64,000 bases of DNA, from positions 1 through 64,000 of the forward strand of contig NZ_JNYY01000032.1 of the NCBI RefSeq assembly GCF_000716785.1. Reading direction: 5' to 3'. Positions 48,965 to 57,606 of this stretch are shown here, one piece after another (position 1 is the stretch's first letter; every line of letters begins with the position of its first letter). The translations under genes were made by a program, and so were the position numbers. Below the pieces are notes generated by a model. It worked only from the letters and a program-made list of their open reading frames with translations. It was not told the origin of the DNA and did not search any database. Origin of the DNA: Amycolatopsis vancoresmycina (GTDB lineage: Bacteria > Actinomycetota > Actinomycetes > Mycobacteriales > Pseudonocardiaceae).

Positions 48965-50308
48965 ATGTCCCGGAAGCAGATCCACCTCGCGGCGCACTTC
49001 CCCGGCGTCAACAACACGACCGTGTGGAGCGACCCCGAAGCCGGCAGCCACATCGAGTTCAGCTCGTTCGTCAAGCTCGCGCAGACCGCCGAGCGCGCGA
49101 AGTTCGACTTCTTCTTCCTCGCCGAGGGGCTGCGGCTGCGCGAGCAGAACGGGCAGATCTACGACCTCGACGTCGTCGGCCGTCCCGACACCTTCACGGT
49201 GCTCTCGGCGCTGGCGGCGGTCACCGACCGGCTCGGCCTGGCGGGGACGATCAACTCGACGTTCAACGAGCCCTTCGAGGTGGCCCGGCAGTTCGCCTCG
49301 CTCGACCACCTTTCCGCCGGGCGCGCCGCGTGGAACGTCGTGACGTCGTGGGACGCGTTCACCGGCGAGAACTTCCGCCGCGCCGGGTTCCTCCCGCAGG
49401 ACCAGCGGTACGAGCGCGCCGAGACGTTCCTGCGCACGGCCTGGGAACTGTTCGATTCCTGGCGCGGCGGCGAGCTCGCCGCCGACGCCGGGACCGGCGT
49501 GTTCCTGCGTGATCCGGCCGCGGGCGCGTTCGCCCACCACGACGCCCACTTCGACATCGAGGGCCGGTTCCCGGTGCCCCGCAGCCCGCAGGGGCGGCCG
49601 GTGATCATCCAGGCCGGCGACTCCGACGAGGGCCGCGAGTTCGCCGCGGCCACCGCGGACGCGATCTTCAGCCGGTACGGCACCCTCGAAGCGGGCCAGG
49701 CGTTCTACTCCGACGTGAAGGGCCGGCTGGCGAAGTACGGCCGCACGCCGGAGCAGCTGGTGATCCTGCCGGCGGCGACGTTCGTGCTCGGCGACACCGA
49801 CGCCGACGCCCACGAGCGCGCCCACGTCGTCCGGCGCCGGCAGGTCAGCGCGCAGACGGCGATCAAGTTCCTCGAGCAGGTGTGGAACACCGACCTGTCC
49901 GGCCACGACCCCGACGGGCCGCTGCCGTCGGCGGACCCGGTGGTCGACGGGTCCACGATCGCGCCGGGCCGCGCCAGCGTCCGGATGTACCGCGACCCGG
50001 TGGCCACGGCCCGCGAATGGCGGCAGCTGGCCGAGGCGAAGAACCTGTCGACCCGCGACCTGATCATCGAGGTCACCGGCAGGCAGACGTTCATCGGCTC
50101 CCCGGCGACGGTGGCCGCCTCGATCGACGACCTGGTGCAAGCCGACGCCAGCGACGGCTTCATCCTCGTCCCGCACGTCACACCGGGCGGGCTCGACGAA
50201 TTCGCCGACAAGGTCGTGCCGCTGCTGCAGGAACGCGGCTCCTACCGCACCGAGTACACCGGCACCACCCTCCGCCACCACCTGGGCCTCGAGCCGCTCG
50301 ACGCCTGA
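48965..50308 (+). CDS. NtaA/SnaA/DszA-type flavin-dependent monooxygenase
   Basis: A 447-residue LLM protein: KQIHLAAHFPGVNNTTVWSD, FFFLAEGLRLREQNGQIYDL, HLSAGRAAWNVVTSWDAFTG and PRSPQGRPVIIQAGDSDEGR, with the tail RGSYRTEYTGTTLRHHLGL. AGGAGG at 48953-48958 overlaps the previous stop; ATG 48965 is better spaced than GTG 48962. It pairs with 47748-48953 in an operon; the oxidised substrate is unknown. Confidence 0.9.
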   Translation: MSRKQIHLAAHFPGVNNTTVWSDPEAGSHIEFSSFVKLAQTAERAKFDFFFLAEGLRLREQNGQIYDLDVVGRPDTFTVLSALAAVTDRLGLAGTINSTFNEPFEVARQFASLDHLSAGRAAWNVVTSWDAFTGENFRRAGFLPQDQRYERAETFLRTAWELFDSWRGGELAADAGTGVFLRDPAAGAFAHHDAHFDIEGRFPVPRSPQGRPVIIQAGDSDEGREFAAATADAIFSRYGTLEAGQAFYSDVKGRLAKYGRTPEQLVILPAATFVLGDTDADAHERAHVVRRRQVSAQTAIKFLEQVWNTDLSGHDPDGPLPSADPVVDGSTIAPGRASVRMYRDPVATAREWRQLAEAKNLSTRDLIIEVTGRQTFIGSPATVAASIDDLVQADASDGFILVPHVTPGGLDEFADKVVPLLQERGSYRTEYTGTTLRHHLGLEPLDA

Positions 50309-50379
50309 CCGCCGGAACCCGCCGGACTTTTTCGGCCGCACCTGCAACAGCCCCCGGGGGCAGCGGCATCTTGAAGGGT

Positions 50380-50874
50380 GTGCAGTTCGAAGAGTTCGCC
50401 CGCGAGCAGCTGCCCGGACTGGTGCGGTTCGCCGCCGTCCTCACCGGGGACCGTGAGCTGGCGCAGGACGTCGTGCAGGACGCCCTCGTGCGCGCGCACC
50501 GGGCCTGGCGGCAGCTCGCGGCGGCCGACCGGCCCGAGCTGTACATGCGGAAGATCGTCGTCAACGGCTACCTCGGCTGGCGGCGGCGCTGGTACCAGCG
50601 GTCCGTGCGGCCCGCGCCGGACGTGCTGCGGTTCCGGGAGCCCGCCGAGCCCGATCCGGCCGGGCGGATCGCCGACGCCGACCAGCTCAGCGGGCTGCTC
50701 GCCGGGCTGACCCGGGCCCAGCAGGCGTCGATCGTCCTGCGGTTCTACGAGGACCGCGACGACGACGAGATCGCCGCCGTCCTCGGCTGCGCGCCGGGGA
50801 CGGTCCGCAGCCACATCTCGCGCGGCCTGAGTTCGCTGCGCGTCCGGCTCACCGAAGGCAAGGAGAGCGTGTGA
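50380..50874 (+). CDS. SigE-family ECF sigma factor
   Basis: A 164-residue sigma factor: region 2 FEEFAREQLPGLVRFAAVLT, DRELAQDVVQDALVRAHRAW and region 4 SGLLAGLTRAQQASIVLRFY, EDRDDDEIAAVLGCAPGTVR. GTG 50380 is adopted; a TTG at 50371 is possible and neither has a good ribosome-binding site. The stop overlaps the next gene (TGATG), so it is translationally coupled to a membrane protein, the usual arrangement for a sigma factor and its partner. Confidence 0.88.
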   Translation: MQFEEFAREQLPGLVRFAAVLTGDRELAQDVVQDALVRAHRAWRQLAAADRPELYMRKIVVNGYLGWRRRWYQRSVRPAPDVLRFREPAEPDPAGRIADADQLSGLLAGLTRAQQASIVLRFYEDRDDDEIAAVLGCAPGTVRSHISRGLSSLRVRLTEGKESV

Positions 50875-51746
50875 TGACCGACCTCGACCAGCTGCGCCGC
50901 GTGTTGCACGCCCAGGAGGCCCTGGCCCCCGATCCGGACGTCGTGCTCGCCGCCGCCACCCGCCGGATCCGGCGGCGCCGGGCCACCGGGGTGGCCGCCG
51001 TGACCCTCACCGTGGTCGCCGTCGGTGCCGGGACCATCGGGCTGCTGGAGCGGGGGCCCGCGGCGGTGCCGCCGGCCGCCCACCCGAATCCCCCGGCCGC
51101 CGCGGCGCCGGACCGCGGCACGGCGCTCCCCGCCGCGCCGTCGATCAGCCTCGACGACGGTTCGTGGCAGCTGCTGATGTGGGCCGTCCAGCCGCACTTC
51201 GCCAGCTTGCACTACGGGCGGGACCACCGGTACGCGTTCGAGATCGACGTCCGCGACGGCGCCGCACCCCGCGATGCGCTGCCGGCCAAGCCCACGTCCG
51301 CCGGTCAGCTCCCGCACCCGCAGTCGGTGATGTGGCAGGACGGCCCGGACCGGTGGATCTGGGTGCGGACCACGAAGCCGGTGACGGCCGCCGAAATGCT
51401 CGGCCTGCTCGGAAAGGTCCGCGCCACGCCGCCGGTCGTCCATTCGCCGCTGAAGACGCTGCAGATCCCCGCCGGGCAGAAGGCCGCCACGTTCACCAGT
51501 GAGCCCGAAGCCAACACGCTCGTGCTCTGCCCCGACCCGGAAACCATGCGGGCGCCGCTCGACAGCCGGTGTTTCTCCCTGTTCCTCACGCTGACCGAAC
51601 GGGCCGGGGACAGCCCCTCGCCGGAGGACCCGCTGCCGGTGCACCAGCACCGGGCGATCGGGGCCTACACCGTCGAAATCGACAGCTCGCCCGCGAACAA
51701 GGCGGCCGCCCGGGCGCTGCTGGACTCCGTGCAGCTCACCCGGTAG
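50874..51746 (+). CDS. Membrane-anchored protein coupled to the sigma factor
   Basis: A 290-residue protein with an N-terminal cytoplasmic part (TDLDQLRRVLHAQEALAPDP, 1-36), one membrane helix (about 38-57: TGVAAVTLTVVAVGAGTIGL) and an extracytoplasmic domain with proline-rich linker. This is the layout of partner proteins in SigE-family operons; it may hold the sigma factor, though no zinc anti-sigma motif is seen. ATG 50874 overlaps the sigma stop; GTG 50871 is an alternative start. Confidence 0.78.
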   Translation: MTDLDQLRRVLHAQEALAPDPDVVLAAATRRIRRRRATGVAAVTLTVVAVGAGTIGLLERGPAAVPPAAHPNPPAAAAPDRGTALPAAPSISLDDGSWQLLMWAVQPHFASLHYGRDHRYAFEIDVRDGAAPRDALPAKPTSAGQLPHPQSVMWQDGPDRWIWVRTTKPVTAAEMLGLLGKVRATPPVVHSPLKTLQIPAGQKAATFTSEPEANTLVLCPDPETMRAPLDSRCFSLFLTLTERAGDSPSPEDPLPVHQHRAIGAYTVEIDSSPANKAAARALLDSVQLTR

Positions 51747-51785
51747 CCGCCACGGCCACGGCGATCCGCTCCGGAAGGGTCCCTG

Positions 51786-52622
51786 ATGCGTGGTGCCGTG
51801 GTCGTCCTCCTGGTGGGCGCCATCGCCGGCGCGCTCGTCGCGGCGTCCTGCCTGCGGCCCGCGAAGGCGCCCGCCGCGGCGCACCCGCCGCCGGCCGCCG
51901 CGGCACCGCCGCCGCGTGCGCGGCTGGTCGTGCCGGATCCGGCGGAGGTCAAGGTGGCCGTCGACGTCCGGGGCGAGTGGTCCTGGGCGTTGCGCGAACT
52001 CGGCAGCGGTGCCGTGGTCGGCGACGGCACCCTGCGCACCACGGCCGGAGCCGTGATCAGGAGCTGGCTCGCCGTCGACTTCCTCGCGGCACGGGGGTCG
52101 CGGGTCTCCGCGGCGGACGCGGCCCGGCTGGACCGGCTGGTCCGGGCCGGTGACGACCGCGTCGCGCAGACGCTGTACCGGCGGCTCGGCGGGGACCGCT
52201 CGCTCGCCCGGATGATCCGGACGTGCGGGCTGCGCGAGACCCGGATCCAGCCGGGCCGGTGGGCCGGGACCACCATGTCCGCGACCGACGCGACCCTGCT
52301 CGGCCGGTGCGTGGCCCGCGGCCCGGGCTTGAGCCCGCCGTGGCGGGCCAAGCTGCTCGACCTCATGCGCCCGGCCGCGCCCGGCGACGCGTCCGGCATC
52401 CCGGACGCACCGGCGCTCGCGGGACGGCACTTGGCGGTCGGGAACGGCTGGACCCGGCGCGGGACCTGGTGGACGGTCGGCTGCCTGGCCGTCTGGGACC
52501 ACTGGGTGCTGGCGGTCCTGGTGCACTACCCGGACCAGGGCGACGGGCACCGGTACGGGGCGGACGTGTGCAAGGCCGTCGCCCAGCAGTTGTTCGAACC
52601 CGGCTTCGCGCCGGGGCGATGA
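51786..52622 (+). CDS. Beta-lactamase/serine-hydrolase-fold lipoprotein with degenerate active site
   Basis: A 278-residue protein with a lipoprotein-like signal ending AASC (Cys22) and a proline/alanine-rich linker. The core matches a penicillin-binding-fold family, but the catalytic motifs are lost: SxxK is A89-V-I-R92, SDN is GDD (122-124) and the KTG-type region is VGNGW with Gly219 in place of the lysine. GGAAGGG precedes ATG 51786. It follows the sigma-membrane protein pair by 39 bases and is probably the third gene of the operon, perhaps as a sensor or binding protein. Confidence 0.7.
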   Translation: MRGAVVVLLVGAIAGALVAASCLRPAKAPAAAHPPPAAAAPPPRARLVVPDPAEVKVAVDVRGEWSWALRELGSGAVVGDGTLRTTAGAVIRSWLAVDFLAARGSRVSAADAARLDRLVRAGDDRVAQTLYRRLGGDRSLARMIRTCGLRETRIQPGRWAGTTMSATDATLLGRCVARGPGLSPPWRAKLLDLMRPAAPGDASGIPDAPALAGRHLAVGNGWTRRGTWWTVGCLAVWDHWVLAVLVHYPDQGDGHRYGADVCKAVAQQLFEPGFAPGR

Positions 52623-52626
52623 GTCC

Positions 52627-53763
52627 TCAGTAGACCGAATGCAGCAGGTCGGCGACCTCCGCTGCGGACGGCAGGCGCGGAGCGTTCTTGGTGACGGCGT
52701 CGGCGACCGCGTCCGCCGCGATCGCCGGGATGTCCGCGCGGGTGACGCCGAGGTCCCGCAACGGGCGCTTGATCTCGATGGCGGCCGAGATTTCGCGGAC
52801 GGCCTCGATGGCCGCGCTTGCCCAGTCCGCGGCCGATGGCACGTGCAGCGCGCGAGCCGCCGTCTCGTACGCCTCCGCCGCGGCGGCCGCGCTGAACGCC
52901 ATCACCTCCTCCAGCACCGCGGCCAGCGCGACCCCGTGCGGCGTGCCCGTGTGCGCGGTCAGCGCGTGGCCGATGCCGTGGACCAGGCCGAGGCCGGACA
53001 GCGTGAGGGCGTGCCCGGCCAGGTGCGCGCCGAGCATCAGCTGCGCCCGCGCCGCCAGGTCACCGCCGTCGCGGTAGGCCACTGGCAGCCAGCGCCCGAC
53101 GAGCCCGACCGCCTGCGCGGCGTAGGCCGCCGAGAACGGCGTGGATCCGCGGGAGGCCAGGGATTCGATGCCGTGGACCAGGGCGTCCAGGCCGGTCGCG
53201 GCGGTGATCCGGGCCGGCAGCCCGAGGGTGAGCTCCGGGTCCAGCACGGCGATCCGCGGCCGGACCGAGGAGTGTCCGATGTAGACCTTCCGGCGGGCGC
53301 AGACGTCTTCGGCGACGCCGAAACCGTTGGTTTCCGCGCCGGTGCCGGCGGTCGTGGGGACGGCGATCAGCGGCAGGCCGCCGCCGGCGTCCCACAGCCG
53401 GCCGGCGTCCGCGGCCGCGGCACCCGGGTTGCCGGCGAGCAGCGAGATGCCCTTCGCCGCGTCCAGGGCCGAGCCGCCGCCGAGCGCGAGCACCACCGAG
53501 TCACCGAAGCCGCGCAGCGCGGCGGCACCGCGGTCGAGTTCCGCGGTCGACGGGTTCGGGCCGACGTCCTCGTGCACGGCGTGCTCGAGCCCCGCGCCGG
53601 CCAGGATCTTCTCGACGCGCCCGACGATTCCCGTGGCCCGCAGTCCCCGGTCGGTGACCACGAACACCCGGCGGTGACCCAGGCCGGCGACGAAGCCGGG
53701 CAGCTCGGCGACGACCCCGGGGCCGTATTCGGTCCGGCCGGCCGGCTCGACGGTCAGGCGCAC
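52627..53763 (-). CDS. Iron-containing alcohol dehydrogenase (maleylacetate reductase-like)
   Basis: A 378-residue Fe-ADH-fold enzyme: VVLALGGGSALDAAKGISLL, VPTTAGTGAETNGFGVAED, TGLDALVHGIESLASRG and the metal site HGIGHALTAHTGTPHG. AAGGAG lies six bases before GTG 53763. It is the last gene of the operon 55828-52627. It probably reduces an aldehyde or ketone from the sugar-acid pathway, such as lactaldehyde; that substrate is only a guess. Confidence 0.87.
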   Translation of the reverse strand: MRLTVEPAGRTEYGPGVVAELPGFVAGLGHRRVFVVTDRGLRATGIVGRVEKILAGAGLEHAVHEDVGPNPSTAELDRGAAALRGFGDSVVLALGGGSALDAAKGISLLAGNPGAAAADAGRLWDAGGGLPLIAVPTTAGTGAETNGFGVAEDVCARRKVYIGHSSVRPRIAVLDPELTLGLPARITAATGLDALVHGIESLASRGSTPFSAAYAAQAVGLVGRWLPVAYRDGGDLAARAQLMLGAHLAGHALTLSGLGLVHGIGHALTAHTGTPHGVALAAVLEEVMAFSAAAAAEAYETAARALHVPSAADWASAAIEAVREISAAIEIKRPLRDLGVTRADIPAIAADAVADAVTKNAPRLPSAAEVADLLHSVY

Positions 53764-53774
53764 GCTGGTCTCCT

Positions 53775-54731
53775 TCAGACGGCCGGAACGGTGGGCAGCG
53801 GCAGCCGGAAGTCCTGGCCGGCCCACCCTTCGTAGAGGCGGACCGGGCTCATTTCGCCGGCGAGGTCGCCGTAGGCCGCCTTCGCGCGGCGGAAGATCTG
53901 CTCGACGAGTGCGGCGAGCTCGGTCGGCACGCCGACGTCACGGCCCAGGTCGACGGCCAGGCCGAGGTCCTTGCACGCCAGCATCATCGTGAACGAGTCG
54001 TCGTAGTCGCCGTCGGCCAGCACGGACAGCAGGTCGTGTTCGAGGAAGTGCGACGCGGCCGGGCTGGCCAGCAGCGCCGAGCGCAGCACGCCGAGATCGA
54101 CCCCCGCCTTGACACCCATGGCCAGCACCTCGGACGCCGCGACCAGGTGGCCGAACCACAGCAGGTTGATCATCAGCTTGACGGTGTAGCCGTGCCCGGC
54201 CGCGCCGACGTGCAGGATCTTGTCCGGGTCGCCGAGGACCGCCAGCAGCGGCAGCGCGGCGCGGAAGTCGGCCGCGTCGCCGCCCACGAAGATCTGCAGC
54301 GTGCCGGCTTCGGCGCCGCGGGCCATCCCGCTGACCGGCGCGTCGAGGCGCCGGACCCCGCGCGCGTCGAGGACCTCTTCGGCGATGCGCCGGGCCACCG
54401 CGGGCGTGGAAGTCGACATGTCAATCCAGAGCGCACCGGGCGCGAGCGCTTCGGCCGCGCCCCCGCGCAGGAGGACGTCCTCGACGGCGCGGGGCGTCGG
54501 GAGCATCGTGATGAGGACGTCCACGCCGTCCGCGCAGGTGGCGGGGCTGTCCACCCAGCGAGCGCCGAGGCCGAGGTGTTCGAGCGCCGCTTCGGAGCGG
54601 ACGTCGTGGACGGTGACGTCGTGGCCGGCCAGGATCAGGTGGCGGGCCATGTGCCTGCCCATGTTGCCGAGGCCGGTGAAACCGATCTTCGTGCCGGGTG
54701 CCGTCCCGTCCGGGTGGGTCAGATCCGCCAT
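53775..54731 (-). CDS. 3-hydroxyisobutyrate dehydrogenase-like NAD(P)-dependent dehydrogenase
   Basis: A 318-residue beta-hydroxyacid dehydrogenase: KIGFTGLGNMGRHMARHLIL, DVLITMLPTPRAVEDVL, LDAPVSGMARGAEAGTLQIF and GAAGHGYTVKLMINLLWFGH with the catalytic lysine. ATG 54731 overlaps the end of the enolase-superfamily gene by 13 bases, and the dehydrogenase stop is 11 bases before 53763. Probably acts on a hydroxyacid from the same pathway. Confidence 0.88.
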   Translation of the reverse strand: MADLTHPDGTAPGTKIGFTGLGNMGRHMARHLILAGHDVTVHDVRSEAALEHLGLGARWVDSPATCADGVDVLITMLPTPRAVEDVLLRGGAAEALAPGALWIDMSTSTPAVARRIAEEVLDARGVRRLDAPVSGMARGAEAGTLQIFVGGDAADFRAALPLLAVLGDPDKILHVGAAGHGYTVKLMINLLWFGHLVAASEVLAMGVKAGVDLGVLRSALLASPAASHFLEHDLLSVLADGDYDDSFTMMLACKDLGLAVDLGRDVGVPTELAALVEQIFRRAKAAYGDLAGEMSPVRLYEGWAGQDFRLPLPTVPAV

Positions 54732-55828
54732 CGCGCCACCGCCTCCTCGTCGAGTTCGATGCCGAGCCCGGGCCGCCGCGGGACTTCCAGCTCACCGCGG
54801 GCGTTGACCAGCACCGGTTCGGTGAGCATGAAGTCCCGGCGTTCCGGCGTCCACCCGGGCGGGTCCCAGGGGAATTCGAAGTACGGGCCGCCGCCGACGC
54901 CGGCCGAGACGTGCAGGTTGGCCAGCACGCCGATGCCGTTGGTCCAGCTGTGCGGGGTGAACGCGCGGTGCTTGAGCTGCGCGAGCTCGGCCAGCGTCCG
55001 GGCGCGGTGCATGCCGACCGCGAGCACGGCGTCCATCTGGTAGACGTCGAGGACGTCGGCTTCGAGGTAGTGCAGCAGCTCCGGCACCGAGTGGTGCATC
55101 TCCCCCGCCGCGATCCGCACGCCGGGGTTTTCCGCGCGCAACGTCTTGAAGCCGGCTGTGTCGTGGTACGGCAGCGGTTCCTCGACCCAGAAGACGTCGA
55201 GCTCGGCCAGCCGCCGCACCAGTTTGCGGGTCCCGGCCAGGTCGGACGCGGGCGCGGTGTCGCCGGCCATCCGCCAGGACTGGTTGAGGTCGACCATGAT
55301 TTCGAAGTCCGGGCCGAGCGCGTCGCGGACCGCGGCCACCGCGGCCACGCCCTCGTCGGCGTGGTCCCGGTCGATCCGGATCTTCATCGCCCGGAACCCG
55401 GCTTCGCGGGCCCGCAACGCGGTTTCGGCCCGTTCCTGCGGCGGCTTCAACTCGGCCGAAGAGGCGTACGCGGGCAGCGAGCGGGCAGCGTTGCCGAAGA
55501 GGGTCGCCACCGGCAGGCCCGCGACCTGGCCGATGACGTCCCAGAGCGCGGCTTCGAGCGGCCAGAAGCACCCGCCGTGGAAGTTGGCGGTCTCGATGGC
55601 TTTGACGTGCCGGACGATGTCGAGGGGGTCTTCGCCGAGGAACAGGTGCTCGACCGCCTCGAAGCCGGCCATGGTGTCGCCGGAGCCGATGCCGGTGATC
55701 CCGTCGCCGGTGTGCACCCGCACGATGGTGGCGTCGAAGTGCCGCCGCGGTTCCGGGTCCCAGGCCGCGGCGAGCGGCGGGTCCAGGTCCAGCCGCAGCC
55801 GGTCGAGGGTGACGGCGGTGATCTTCAT
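54719..55828 (-). CDS. Enolase-superfamily (mandelate racemase-like) dehydratase/racemase
   Basis: A 369-residue protein: KITAVTLDRLRLDLDPPLAA, IVRVHTGDGITGIGSGDTM, MKIRIDRDHADEGVAAVAAV (KxR in place of KxK), IMVDLNQSWRMAGD (metal Asp), EEPLPYHDT (metal Glu) and FTPHSWTNG (His). GGGAG seven bases before ATG 55828. It is the first gene of the operon with 53775 and 52627 and is divergent from an IclR regulator. It is likely a sugar-acid dehydratase; L-fuconate is attractive from the nearby fucosidase but unproven, and the protein is shorter than typical fuconate dehydratases. Confidence 0.85.
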   Translation of the reverse strand: MKITAVTLDRLRLDLDPPLAAAWDPEPRRHFDATIVRVHTGDGITGIGSGDTMAGFEAVEHLFLGEDPLDIVRHVKAIETANFHGGCFWPLEAALWDVIGQVAGLPVATLFGNAARSLPAYASSAELKPPQERAETALRAREAGFRAMKIRIDRDHADEGVAAVAAVRDALGPDFEIMVDLNQSWRMAGDTAPASDLAGTRKLVRRLAELDVFWVEEPLPYHDTAGFKTLRAENPGVRIAAGEMHHSVPELLHYLEADVLDVYQMDAVLAVGMHRARTLAELAQLKHRAFTPHSWTNGIGVLANLHVSAGVGGGPYFEFPWDPPGWTPERRDFMLTEPVLVNARGELEVPRRPGLGIELDEEAVARWRI

Positions 55829-55955
55829 CGGCGGGCTCCCGGTCGGCGAAGACTGCCGACGGTAGGAGCGCGCGGAAACCGCGGGCAAGGTCCGGCCGGA
55901 CATCGCAATGCGGGTTGCGCTGGCGCCAACTCGCGCGGTTGCTAGCTTCGGGGCT

Positions 55956-56777
55956 ATGACACGCCCGGACGACGGGGCCCGGCACCGGGGGCACGGCCTG
56001 CGCCGCGACCTGGACCTGCTGGAGGCGCTCGCCTCACCCGAAGCGCAGCGCGCCGGCGAGCTGGGGGTCGTCCGCCTGGCCCAGCTCACCGGCCGGGAGA
56101 AGAGCCAGGTCTCGCGGGCGCTCAAGGCGCTCGCCGAAGAGGGCGTCGTCGAACGCGACCCGGACACGCTCGGCTACCGGCTGGGCTGGCGGCTGTTCTC
56201 CCTGGTCGCCCGGACGGTCGAGGACCGGCTGGCCCGGGCCGCCGAGCCGGTGCTGCGGGAGCTGTCGGCCGAGCTCGAGGAGACCAGCCACCTCTGCGTC
56301 CTGCGCGACCGGGAGGTGCTCACGCTGCTGTCGGTGTCCGGGCACTCGTTCCGGGTGCCCGGCTGGGAGGGCCGCGGGGTGCCGGCCCACTGCACGTCGG
56401 CCGGCCGCGTCCTGCTGCTCGACGCCACCCCCGACGAGCTCTACGTCCGCTTCCCGGCACTGGCCGACGACCGGCCGCGGTCCGAGGTGCGCTCGCTGCC
56501 CGAGCTGTGGGCGAAGATCCAGCAGGCCCGGCGGGACGGGTACGCCCGGGTCCGCGAGGAGTTCGAACCGGGCCTGGCCGGGGTTTCGGCGCCGATCCGC
56601 GACTTCCGGGGCCGGGTCGTCGCCGCGGTGAACGTTTCCGCGCCCGCCGCACGGCTCGGCGAACGCCTCGACGCGGCGGGCCGCGTCACCGCCGAGGCGG
56701 CGGCGAAGGTGTCCGCGCACCTCGGCTGGGAGGCACAGCCCCAGCCGCCCCGCCGAGACATCACACGTCTAGTTTAG
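55956..56777 (+). CDS. IclR family transcriptional regulator
   Basis: A 273-residue protein: RRDLDLLEALASPEAQRAGE, AQLTGREKSQVSRALKALAE (winged helix), RLARAAEPVLRELSAELEET and VPAHCTSAGRVLLLDATPDE (ligand domain). ATG 55956 is preceded by GGGG. It is divergent from the enolase-superfamily operon and is the likely regulator, with a catabolic metabolite as effector. Confidence 0.9.
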   Translation: MTRPDDGARHRGHGLRRDLDLLEALASPEAQRAGELGVVRLAQLTGREKSQVSRALKALAEEGVVERDPDTLGYRLGWRLFSLVARTVEDRLARAAEPVLRELSAELEETSHLCVLRDREVLTLLSVSGHSFRVPGWEGRGVPAHCTSAGRVLLLDATPDELYVRFPALADDRPRSEVRSLPELWAKIQQARRDGYARVREEFEPGLAGVSAPIRDFRGRVVAAVNVSAPAARLGERLDAAGRVTAEAAAKVSAHLGWEAQPQPPRRDITRLV

Positions 56778-56835
56778 CGAAGTGCGAAATCTTCGCCTGT
56801 GACACGCACGAAACCGAGTATCCACGGGCGATACA

Positions 56836-56843
56836 TCATATGA
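56836..56843. promoter_or_regulatory. TCATATGA dyad upstream of GntR gene
   Basis: An 8-bp perfect palindrome 40 bp upstream of the GntR ATG, in an otherwise AT-richer stretch (about 56765-56850). It may be a GntR operator half; weak. Confidence 0.3.
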
Positions 56844-56883
56844 CTGCTAGAGTGGCTCGAGGAGTCGAGGTCCGAGGAGTGCG

Positions 56884-57600
56884 ATGGCGAGGTCGTTGAC
56901 CGACGAGGCGATCGACCGGATCCGGGAGTTCGTCCGGTCCGGCAGGTTCCCCGCGGGGTCCAGGCTGCCCCCCGAGCACGAGCTGGCCACCGAGCTGGGG
57001 ATCTCGCGCAGCCCGACGCGGGAAGCGGTGAAGGCGCTGGCGCTCGCCCGCGTGCTCGAAGTCCGCCGGGGTGACGGCACGTACGTCACCAGCCTCGCGC
57101 CCAGCCTGCTGCTGGAGGGCCTGGGCAGCGCCGTGGCGCTCATGCAGGACGGCAGCGTGCTCGAACTGACCGAGGTGCGCCGGCTGCTGGAGCCCGCCGC
57201 CACCGGCCTGGCCGCCACCCGGATCGGCGACGCCGAGCTCCGGGCCGTCGGCGAGCTGCTCGACGCCATGCACGAGGCGATCGAGGACGTCGAGCGGCTC
57301 ACCGTGCTCGACGCCGCCTTCCACCGCGCGGTCGTCAGCGCCGCCGGCAACGAGACCCTCACCGCGCTGCTGGACGGCATCTCGTCGCGGACCCTGCGCG
57401 CGCGGGTCTGGCGGGGCACCGTCGAGCGGGGCGCCACGCACGTGACGCTGTCGCAGCACAAAGCGATCTACGACGCGCTCGCCGACCGCGACCCGGCGGT
57501 GGCCACCGCCGCCGCGCTGATGCACGTCGACACCTCCGAACGCTGGCTGCGGGCGCACCTGGCCGACCTGAAGGAGCTCGACGGCCGGCCAGGCGCCTGA
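56884..57600 (+). CDS. GntR (FadR-type) transcriptional regulator
   Basis: A 238-residue regulator: RIREFVRSGRFPAGSRLPPE, HELATELGISRSPTREAVKA (GntR winged helix) and an FCD effector domain with LLEPAATGLAATRIGDAEL, VLDAAFHRAVVSAAGNETL. AGGAG four bases before ATG 56884. It is convergent with the fucosidase gene and probably controls the transporter-fucosidase operon. Confidence 0.9.
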   Translation: MARSLTDEAIDRIREFVRSGRFPAGSRLPPEHELATELGISRSPTREAVKALALARVLEVRRGDGTYVTSLAPSLLLEGLGSAVALMQDGSVLELTEVRRLLEPAATGLAATRIGDAELRAVGELLDAMHEAIEDVERLTVLDAAFHRAVVSAAGNETLTALLDGISSRTLRARVWRGTVERGATHVTLSQHKAIYDALADRDPAVATAAALMHVDTSERWLRAHLADLKELDGRPGA

Positions 57601-57606
57601 CAGCCG

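Noticed and set aside
55890..55955. GTTG...CAAC symmetry upstream of the IclR gene
   Set aside because: Only the outer four bases are symmetrical, which is common by chance.
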